From assembly GCA_032622095.1 (NCBI GenBank), contig CP136064.1, positions 195,455,948-195,519,947 of the forward strand: 64,000 bases of DNA. The letters are read 5' to 3'. The notes under the pieces are model-generated. The model saw nothing but the letters and a program-made list of their open reading frames with translations. It was not told where the DNA came from and made no database searches. Every line of letters starts with the position of its first letter. The stretch's first letter is position 1. Positions 37,101 through 49,100 of the stretch are shown in pieces. This stretch comes from Siphonodentalium dalli. Its lineage: Eukaryota > Mollusca > Scaphopoda > Gadilida > Siphonodentaliidae. Both the position numbers and the translations under genes were made by a program.

Positions 37101-40100
37101 TTATATGTAAGTTGTGTGTATATGTGTATAGTATGTGCTTGATGAGAAAGCATACGAAAATTTGTTTTAATTCGGACGTGCCAAACTAAAGTTATGATAA
37201 TTATGAAATATGGTCTCACTTATGATGTGTTCACAAAGGGAGCATACGTTTCGATTGGTTGAAAGGTTCATCGGCAAATATGGAATGGCCATTACATTGA
37301 TACATCAATATATTACTGGTTATATTCAATCACCTATTGCCAACAACATGACAAACGCCTTGACGATTGACATGATATTATGTTGACATGTTGTCAGCTC
37401 GCGGCAAATACACTAAAATGTTATTTACTCGTTTCTCTTTACGACATTATAATTGTTTTCGGCTGGCATGTATCTTTTGTTTGTTATTTGTTCTAATTTC
37501 TATCGAAATAGAGGTATGCAATTGACTGACAGAAGCCAATATACGGTGGATGAACACTGAATGATTTACAAACAATCTCGAGAGTCATTATGAAATAATT
37601 TCCGATAAGGTTTCGTTCACCGATAATGGAGACTAACTAATCATAATGCCTTCAAGGTTTCACGAAAGCACCACCTCAGAATTCCGTTAAAACAACTAAT
37701 CCTTCAAATTATTACAACAACTGCGGCTAATCACTGAAAGTTTCTCATTGACCACACCAGAAAACACCTAAAAGCGGACGAAAAATCTACTAATCGGATT
37801 AAATACACTCCGGATACTTCGCAATAAGACCGTTAGTCTACATTCCAACGACGACATATGTGCACAGTGTTGAGTTGTCGGGGTTATTTCGAACACCGCC
37901 AAGGGGTAATAAAACAAATATCACAACATGGATATGTTGGCTTTGTGAATAATAAAAATATACCTTCTTTAGACATAATTACAAGTCTGGACACACTTCA
38001 TTTATAGTGAAATAGAATATATAGGCTGTATTAGCGGCCCTGGCGGAAGATGCTTACTCTGGACTAGTGTCCGAAATCACCCCAAAGGAATTTTAAGGGC
38101 CCACAAAAGGGTGTTTCCAATGTGAAAAATCGAAATGTTTGAGTTTTATTTTTTGTCTCATCTTAGACCACATAATTGAACATCGATAGGAGCTTCTCCA
38201 AAACGCCGCGACGACGCGTCCCATGTGCTTCTACCCTTAGATAGGAAGTTTGAGGTCAATCGGTCCAGCCGTTTTCGATTCTTTAAAGTATACACAAATA
38301 CATATATATACGAAAGTCTCAAATTATATAGTAGACTAGCAGGTTAGCCCGCCACTGGCGGCAATCGTCAGAAACATGACAATTTTAAATTTTTTTAATT
38401 AATTTTTTTAATTAATTTAATTTTTTGTTTTTCAATGAGTTAATGATGAGCCCGACGTTGTCCGGGCTATTCAAAAACCAAATTTCAAGTCGATAGCTCC
38501 ACCGTTTCCGAGATCTGGTCTGCGCATGCGCGAAGCTGGCGTCGCACGAGCTCGGCGACCCGATAAAATTCGTATCCGGGGCAAGATACATTCACATACC
38601 AAATTTCAAGTCGATAGCTCCACCCGTTTCCGAGATCTCGTCTGCCGGGATTTCTGAGAAGCATTATGCCTATATCCACACTAACTACCACCCTAAGCCC
38701 TGACCTAAGTGTCATACATACTATAACAATGACGCTGAACACTTTGAGGCAATTATATTGCAGAAATGTTGTAAGAGTACTATGGCATCCAATAAATCTC
38801 CCCGCATAGGAAACCACTCAAAATCCCGTATATCTCTCTGCAGATACTAATAACGTTGAATGGTAAAGAAACGCTCTTTAGAGCGATGTGTCAAAAACAA
38901 ACGCTCATTAAATTATCACTTGATTAACCACCGCAGCGCCGTTTTTTGTGACTGAGATTGGAGAACGGGTGCTCTGAGCTTCTCCAAAACGCCGCGACGA
39001 CGATTCCCGTGGCATTCTACCTTTAGATAGGAAGTTTGGTCCCGATCGGTCAACCCGTTTTCGATTCTATGAAGTACATATATATATATACGGAAGTCTC
39101 AAAATATAGAGTATAGACTATCCACTGCGCTTTGTAACTTAGTCATACTTTTCCATACAATAATCTATGCTGAGTGGTAGATACAATGCTCCCGTTTCCA
39201 TAGAACCGTTCCCAATGTTACCAAATTGATCACTTTTGAGTGTTCTGTTCACAGAGGGATGGAATAGAATAGGTAATATTCACTTCATGCACACACATCT
39301 CCTCGTTTTATGGTTATCATCACAGAAGAAGTTCGCCACAATGACTCATACCGCATTATTCATAATTTATTTCTGTAAGATTGTTCCGAAATGTTAGTAG
39401 TATAAGGTCTCAAATTCTTGATTGATCAGCTAACAAGATCAATAGTAAACAAAATATTATCACTAGCTGAATTAGACAAACATTTATCATGAAAATATGT
39501 TAAGAATAATCCATTACTCAATGACCGTTGCTCTGATATAACTCTTAAATTTATGGCCATGCGAATGGCATTCATTACTTAAAATTGGAAAACGGAATTC
39601 ACATGTAAGACACCGTTGTACATATGTTATTGAAGAATAACTTGTCCCAAATGATGGTGTTCAAATGTGTGTGTATTATGAAGGTGATTGCTTTTATGAC
39701 TAGGGGTAGCGGAATTATAAAATATATATATATAATTACCTTTTTTCCAATGACCTTGACCTTAGCAATTGACCATGAGTCATGACCCTATACGTACCAT
39801 GGCATAGTCCGTTTGATGGACCATAATGGCACTATGAGTTCACATTATTTCTTCAAACACAAGGCTCATCGGGTTACCAACAGTGGGCTTTTTTTCTCTC
39901 CATATATTTGATGCCGTTGCCATGGAAACCAGATTTTATCCTGATGCATGATCCCTCACCTGGGCACCCCCCCTCCAAAACGTTTCCACTATAACTAAGC
40001 AACACATATGGTGAAGTGTCATGCTTTAGTTGCTAAAGTCACAAAATCATATTTATTTGGTCTGATGGTCTATTAAGGGTAATGCATCGTGACTTATATA

Positions 40101-43100
40101 CTGCCACAAATACTATAAAAACTAGTTCTTAAAATGTGATTATGTATCAAATAAATGCTGTCACACGTTGACAGTTACTGAAGTATACCAAATGCGTCAT
40201 ATATCAAATTTTTGCGCATTATGGTGGGGATTGCTATTATGACTAAGGCACTAGGGTAGCTGAATATGAGACAATTATAAAAAATAGACAAAAATATCAC
40301 ATTTTTTCCAATGACCTTGACCTTAGTAATTGAACTTGACCCTATATGTCATAGTGGCTCAGTCAGTTTGATGGACCATTATTGGCACTATGGGTTAACA
40401 GCATTTCTTCAAACACAAGGCTCGTTGGTTCTCAACAGTGGCCTTTTTAAATTTTTCTCCAAATATTTGATGCCGTTGCCATAGAAACCTGATTTTATCC
40501 CGACACAAGACCCCCACCCGGGCACCCCCCTCCAAAAAGTTTTTCCTATGAATAAGCAACATATCTTTAAAGTTTCATGCTTTAGTCAATAAAGTCACGA
40601 TTAAACCCCTAAGGAACTCCACCATACTTGCGTCGAGCATAGACTGGCGCAAGTAACTACAATCTGGCAGTCGGCGAATTATCATCTCCGTAATATCAGT
40701 AAAGTAAGGCGGTGTAATATCTAACCAGATCTGCCACAGAAGCATTAGTTAATTATTTCATCACTATCCGTTTGGACTACGGCAATTCTTTTATGAATGG
40801 CGTCAAACAAAGCAAATATCGAGACTGCAGCGAAAATAGAACAGCGCTGCCAGAGTGTTGTGTAAGATCCCACGTAAATACCACAGTCACATTACGCATG
40901 CATACATTGTACAGGCCACATTGGATTTCCGTTTCCATGCGAATAAAATTCAAGATGCTCGCAAGAAACTGTGTACCACAATACTTCAATGGTAAAATAT
41001 ATGTACATGTATGCACCACCAAGGCCTCTTGTGTCCGAGAATTTAATGCTCCTAGCATTCTAGCATACACAGAGGTTAATAGTAGTTTCGGGGACATATC
41101 ATTAATCATAGCCGGATAGACTCTCTGGAATTCGCAACTGTCCTGGATATGATGAATTCATTGAAAACTTATTTATTTACTAAGAAATAAATACATCTCG
41201 CATACTATAGTATAATTTGACCACACATAAACATATTGTAGGACTACACTTCACGATACACAGTGCATTTCTTTCTTTTGTAATTTGACTATGTTTTCGT
41301 CGAAATTGTGCAGATTTTGGTTTCCTAAACCCGCTATATAATAGTCAAGTTTTGATATCTACGTGGAATGACTTTCCACCAAACAGTTCTCTTCGAACTG
41401 TAACGTCATTGATGTCACTATGGCTTCTCTGTCAAAAGATTGCAGGTAATATACGGCTTATGTTTGTTCTATCTTAAATAAAAATCACAATTAGCAGATA
41501 GCCATTCAGGCCCGCATAAAGTGGGACAAAAGACACTCTATCAAGGTACTCCGGACATATCAAGATACTCCGGGGTACCTAAAATGTAGATACTCTGGAA
41601 TGATGCCATGGCGTTCAAACATCGAATTAAGATCTTCGATATCATGTTATCAGTAACATGGAGTTACATAATCCGCATTATATTACTTTTATTAGTCGAA
41701 TCAAGGCTCCTCTACTTGAATCAATGTTATTTGGATGTTTATTTAGTTCAATCTAACGATTCAATCTGGGTATCTTTTTACCAGTTGCAGCGAAACTGTG
41801 TGCCCCGTACCTGTGTTAGTATCCTGTGTGACTTTTTACTCGAAACGTCAACAACATATTCAGCACTATTATCTCCCACGCAAGTCAGAACATAATCTGC
41901 TTACTGAAAATATAAATGCATACAATATGCAATTTATGTTATAATTTCACGACTGATTATGTCATGTGCCGATATCAGATATGGTATATGAATTCACCAA
42001 TGAGAGATAACTCTAAAGATACCGGCCTTTGAGTTAACAGTCTTTTCTACGTGTTAAAATATTCGCAACACAAAAAGCATATTTAAGCAAAACTACTGAC
42101 AATAAACATGACAATGCATGTGGTTTCGTGTTGGGAACGGTGGTACATGTAGATAGTTTACGAATGTTCAGCAAGAGTTTAAATAATGCCATTTTAATGT
42201 TATTTAACACGCCTGCATGTTGCACGATCAAAAGTGATGTACAACAACCCAAATGACTTTTAATAATAAGGTAACCATACCCTCTTAAAACAATAGGTAC
42301 TCTGGAGTACCGACGTAGGTGCTATACTTGTCCCACGGGGAGTACCAAATTATTGGTACTCTGGTGTACCTAAACTTTAGGTACACTGGAGTACTTAAAT
42401 TTTAGGTACTCCTTTATATGTACTCTATCCAGGTACTCTGTTGGTACTCTGGAGTACATAAAACTTAGGTACTCAGGGGTACCTAAAATTTGGTACTCCG
42501 GTTTGGGTACTCTGGAAAATACCTATCCAGGTAATCTGGAGTACCTAAAATTTAGTTACTCTTGAATGATGCCACGGCGTTTAAACATCGAATGAAGTAA
42601 ATAACCCCGATCGAGGTTCTTCGAGATCATGTTATCAGTTACATGGAGATAAATAATCTGAATTATATTACTTTTATTAGTATAGAACCTCGATCCTGTT
42701 TTTTTGGTACTAAATTCGATGTTTAATACCTCGATTTCCGGATTTCCCTGACCTGTTCCTTGCACGGGGAGTAAAATTTTAAAGTGGTATGGGAGAAAAA
42801 CATTATAAATCAAACATTTTAAAGAGGTCTGGGAGAACCACCAATCGATCTATAATAGTCCGATAAATCGCAAACCTTCGCGATTCACAAAACTACTTTG
42901 CGATAAATCGCAAAACAACTGTGTGATAAATCGCAGATGTATTTTATGCGTTGGCACTAATGGGTTTGAACCATAGAAACATTATAAATCATACATCTTA
43001 ATTAAACAGGTCTGGGTAAACCACCAATCGATCTATAATACGGGCTAATATAGACCAATCGGTCTTTCACAGCCAGCATGCATGTGGGATAAGGGAGCAA

Positions 43101-46100
43101 ACATTGCGATAAATCGCAAAACAACTTTGCGATAAATCACAAATACCTTTTCTATAGCTCACAAACCTTTGCGATACATCTCAAACATCTTTACGATAAC
43201 TCTCAAACTACTTAGTGATTATACTTTGCGATTTATATCAAAGATATTTGAGATTTATCGCAAATGTTTGTGATTTTTCGCAGATATATTTTCATATGTT
43301 GGCACTAATGGGCTTCCATGTAAACATTATAAATCAGACATCTTAAAGGTACTCAATCCGATCAGACGCTCCTAAATTACTATTTCATTGGATTTAAGGG
43401 TAAAACATTTGATTCGAGTCGAGGAACCCACCCATCAAAGCGCAGAGTGATTAGATATCGATTTTTGAAGTTTGCAATTTCTATTGTTTGTGGACCAGAA
43501 GCACGTGGTCAAACGGACGAATTTGTGGATGCAGATGGATAACTCTAAAATCAAGTGGTTATTATTACCACTTGATTTTAGAGTTATCCATCTTCATCCG
43601 CATTTTCGTCCGTTTGACCGCGTGCTTCTGGCCTAGTTTAGGCTTTTAGGCCGATCGGGCTAGTATAGTTCAATTTGTGGTTCACTCAGATATTTCTTTA
43701 TACCCATCATAACATCGCGTAAATAGTATGTAATTGTCAAGTTCGTACGTTGTGTTATGTAAAAAAAGCCACATTATATTACAGAACCTGTTGTACAGTA
43801 CGTAAATAGTTTGCGATAAGCAAAATACTCAACAATAGGAAGACCACACTAATGAACTTTGGTTAATTAAAGCTGACACCATGTTTTTGCAACATACTGT
43901 TATAGCGCTCACTAATCCTGGACACAAGATTTCGGTGTTGAATGGGTCACCGTGAATCACTCTCCCCAAAAAAAAATCGCCACAGTGTTGAGTATTTTGC
44001 TTACCTTACACTCTCTACGTGCTGTACCGGTATATAAACAAACGCTGAGCTCACACAATGAGAGTTTAATGTATTTAATGTATGATCAAGTTTGGTACAG
44101 CCATGGTGAATAAATTATTCTTCATTCGCATCTTTGCGTCAACGAGTCAGTGTCATTGTCTGATCACCAGCCATGTATTGTAACATTGCACGAATATGGT
44201 TTCTAATTATGGAAGAGGTTATTCCCTAGCGAAGTGGAAATGAAATGACCGAATCGTTGAGAATGATAGTCACACATGTTTCGATAAGAACATGATGCAT
44301 CCATTGCTTTGGTTCATGTATACATTTAGTACGTTGCTGTGAACAAAGTCAACATCTAATAACCGCGTGATTGATTCAGTGATATTGGGTGTCCCAGAAC
44401 ACATATCACAACAATATCATAGCGTCGCCGACGGTTCGATCAAAACAATAGCAGACTCCGTAACTGTGCGATATGTTATGGCGAGATGGTTCTCAACTCA
44501 CGTTTCGGTGAAAATTGATTAATATGATGTATCCGTCCTTTGTACTATTTGTACACTTACTTGTAAGTTGTAGTCACCAAACTTGTGACTGACTCATCAT
44601 GAGTCATGACTAATCTGTGACGTCAGTTAATTAATTTCGACTAATTTCTACATTGTTGTATTTGTCTCGTAGTCGTAGTAGTCACCAGTGGTTGACTCTT
44701 GTGAATTATTCTTGTGGTTTATAATTGTATGGAACTTAAGTATCCACCCCGTGTACGTGGTATCGCCAAACCCGAGGGTATCACCAAACCAGACCATGCG
44801 GTTTTGATAAATGAACATATCTCCCCTCAATTGAATCTATATATCTCCCAGTTAACTAGTGATATCCATTATTCGAAACATAATATCGCAAAGCGGAATT
44901 TTCCCTCAATGGGATAGCGACCATAACTTGCTCTCACCCCGATAAATTTAATGGAAATTCCGGCTCATTTACAAATAATAGACACTTTTTGACGTTAGGT
45001 AGTTCGTTTGAAACATAATTATCAGTCACAGACGGCGGATAATGCGTGTATCGATAGAAAATATATGTTTAATTAACCATAATATTGTCTAGCTTGCAGA
45101 GCGGTTCGCAAAAAATACTATCTGTGTCCAAGTGTGGGTACCCACCATAATTTCGGGCATCAAAGCCGCAGATCGAGATGTCGCCAAACCAGATATGGGA
45201 TGTCAAAGATGCTAATGATATACTTCACATTTTTACCATTTCTGCTTGAAAATATTCCAATTATCATTCGGACAGGCCGGCACATGGATCATATTTATGG
45301 TGGGAGTGCATGTACAAGGGTGAAAACGTGTATGATTGTTTGTGTTTTATGTTCTAATGTCATATTAATGGCATAGGCTATTCTGTGTTATTCGACATTA
45401 TAGGCCCGGAACTGTACAAGGAATTGGAAACATTAAATCAGTGTAAATCATGAATTAGCAGGGACGTGGCTACAGAGTGTCCGTGTTGGGGGTGTTCACC
45501 TATATTTTTTTAATGCACCCCCTAGGCTAGACAATTTTATGGTTAATTAAACATATATTTTTCTATTGATTCACGCATTATCCGCCATCTATATGGCTGA
45601 TAATTATGTTTCAAACGAACTACCTAACGTCAAACAGTGTCTATTATTTATGATAAAATCGTAAATGAGCGGGAATTTCTATTAAATTTATCGGGGTGAG
45701 AGCAAGCTATGGTCGCTATCCCATTGAGGGAACTTTCTGCTTTGCGAAATTATGTTTTGAATAGTGGATATCACCATTTACCTGGGAGATATATAGATTC
45801 ATCTGAGGGAAGATATGTTCATTAATCAAATCCACATGGTCTGGTTTGGTGATACCCTCGGGTTTGGCGATACCACGTACACGGTGTGGTATCTGTGTTT
45901 TGAAATTCACAACACTGTCGTGTCAAGTGTTGCCTGTTGCAACTTGCTGTTGGTCAGATCACTGCCGATTGCTGCTTTCAGTTCAGTTTATCAATGATTA
46001 ACCATCGGCCGATTTTCGGAGATTATAACACCTTGTCCGATTCACATACAAACATAATCCAGACAGTGCTAACAATATTCCAGGTTTATAAGAACCAAGT

Positions 46101-49100
46101 TAGGTCCAATTTCGCACCAAAAAATAATTTAAATACCACCAGTCATCGTAAATAATTAGGGACACGCAATAAAGTGTAAGCCGATGCCGAGGACGGATCG
46201 AGCATAAAATGTGTAAGCCGGCTATTATGTTGTGTTTTCTCCGTAGTTATACATTGTAAAAAAAACACAATCGCCTAAATCGGACGCCGCCATTTCCCCC
46301 CTTCACGTGATCGCCACATCCAATCAGCTTGGGGTTACCCATTTGGTTCTGAGTAGTACCAGAAGCTCGTTGATTTTTCGGTCATATATAATACCCAATG
46401 ATCGATAATACCAAACGCTTTGGTATCGAGATATGTTTAGGTATCATGGAGTACCCAAACGGATTGTTATATCTAAGGTGACGTTCACACATAGCCGGTG
46501 AAGCCGTTACCCGGCGAACCCGTTAGCCGGCGAAGGTTGGGCAGAGTGTTTACACATCGCCGGCGAAGATACGCATATATTCATGTGTCTCCTTTACTTC
46601 ATAATAGTTTTCGTTTTAGTTCTCACTGAACTGCAATATGATATTGCTGTACACCTGTAAACATCTAGCCGCTTCCTGTTAGAGATATGGTTGGGCAGTA
46701 TAGTGAAATGAAACTTTTTAGAAATGGAAATGCCGAAATTATTAATATCCAACTGAAACTTTCAGGTATTGCTATTGGTAATTTTATAGATATTTAAACA
46801 AAATTGTTAATGGTTTGTTTGGTTTCATAGACAGCCTGTGAAGTGAGTGTCGCACCAAAAGCATGGTCATTGTCAGTTTTGAGATATTTTCGTCGCATGC
46901 ATCTACAAATTGGTGTCTATAATCATTCGGATTGGATATTATATTATATATATAAGTTTCAACATCGCGAATCAAATGTGACACATTTTCCGTTTGCACA
47001 TTATACAATAAAATATGTTTTTCATTTTACTCGGGCGTTCACCATGTCCACGTATGTAGGGCCGTGGCGATGGGGGTGTCTCATCCCAATTTTAATCAAT
47101 ATATTCAAAAGCTGGAAATTTCATACCTGACACGGCAATGGTTGGAAATTTGACATCAGCAATATGTTGAAATTGTTCTCATAGTTTTATTTTCAACAAT
47201 TTGTTATTGGTGATTTCTTTAGGCAACATTTGCTTATTTTTTGGCCAATTTTTTGGACTGAAATGGCCATCAGTTGGAAATGATCCAACCTTAGATGTGT
47301 GTCAAGTTTGGAAAATGTCCAACAATTGGAAATCTTAAGGCTGGATGCTAGGATTTTGCAATTTTCAGGGTTCAGATTAAAACATTTCCTCACACCTGGC
47401 CATAACCACGGTCGGTCGATAAATTCCAAAGATGAACAGTCCCACACCTCCAAATCAGGTCCTCTAGACCCGTCCCTGTGTACATATCAGCCTCACGGTC
47501 CACGGCGCACTCAAATTTAGATTATTGAACTAATTGTCCAGTAAGTTTGAATCCATAGAAACGTGTCATCCCATTTCTCCATACATATATATATATGGAC
47601 ATACATGTACATGAACACGCACATTTAATACCATCGAATGCGCAACAAATGTACCATGCGCATACAGAGTACGTGTACCATCATCAGTTAGTATTTATAA
47701 TAATAGCTTATAACGAAGGTGCGTGACCACCGACGGACAGCTGATTAGAGACAATCAAACTGGCACACTGACCAATATATACACAGGTGAAAAGCGGGCT
47801 GGTCTATCAGCGATTGCACAATACTATTGTTCGAGTTAATTGTTGAAAGGAAATCACCCATGACGGCATGACCCCAGATAAATATCTATCTTAACCGCAG
47901 AGCGAATTAGAATCCATACGACAATCAGGTGCTTGTACTAAATCATTTTATCCAAAAGTTTAAAACCGTATAGCTGAGTATCCGGATAGCCGTAATTCTT
48001 ATCCGGCGGAGTATAAACACTCTATTGTTATCGCTGCCGGCTAAAGCGAATGCGATCTTCGCCGGGTAATGTATAAACACCCCCTAAGAGTGTGACTCAA
48101 CCCTAACAATATTCCCATCCCTAACCCCACACATATTCCTAGCCCTCCCTATAGCCTTAACCCTAATCACATGTCCCATCATTCCAGGACAAGCTAAATC
48201 TCTATAGTTAGTCGTAAATATTGCCATAACCCGTGCAATTACCAACTCATATCTAAAGCTACGGATTGAGTACACTTGAAAAGGCACATTCATGTAACGT
48301 GCTGAGTCACACTTCTACATGTTTTCATCAGTTGGAATCATTAAAACTTGATACAGTATTACAGTAATGTCTTCGTTTGTTTGTTTTATATATAGGGGGT
48401 TTGTGTCACATGTCACGTTGTTGTCAGTTTATGGGGGGGGGATGAAATACCATTTAAGGGTTAATTTCGTGTGGAAATTACTTTACTACGCAGATACATG
48501 TACCACCTACCCACAGAAAGCAATCGATGAACTAGCCCAGATACACGAATTATAATATGTAACATGATATGTTAGTTTCACGCTCGGAAAGAATGACGCC
48601 ATTTGTTATTTATAGATTCTGCTATTCAGTTACGAAAGTATACATTAGAATGATCCAATATGTATCTTCATCGAGGGGTGTAAAGGAAATATAAATAGAC
48701 GAAAGGCAGACAAACAGATAATAATAGCACAGAAATATTCATATTCCTTGGTATAGGAATTGTTCAGATAATAAATTCAACAAATTGCTTGTATGGCCCT
48801 GTAATTGTTGAACTTGTCATCTGAATATTTTGCTATAAAGGAACTTCTATATTTAGTAAACAGAGGGTTAAAAGGTGGATTATCTCTTTGTAAACATGTA
48901 TTATATAGTTACCGGGGTATAAAATATTAGATCTGAATCGAAGACTCCTGTCCGGAAATGCTTCTATCGATTAATATTCATTTTATTTCGAATATTTTCT
49001 GGTTTATAAAGGTGTGGTTGTTTAGCTAACGAAAAATAGTGATTACTGCTAACAGAGACCAGAAATTTTATGGTGTAATTTTGTCACAAATAAACATAAA

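Noticed and set aside
40772-41119. 115- and 110-codon frames on opposite strands
   Set aside because: They mirror each other over the same DNA, have no family signature, and start beside the 127-bp repeat.
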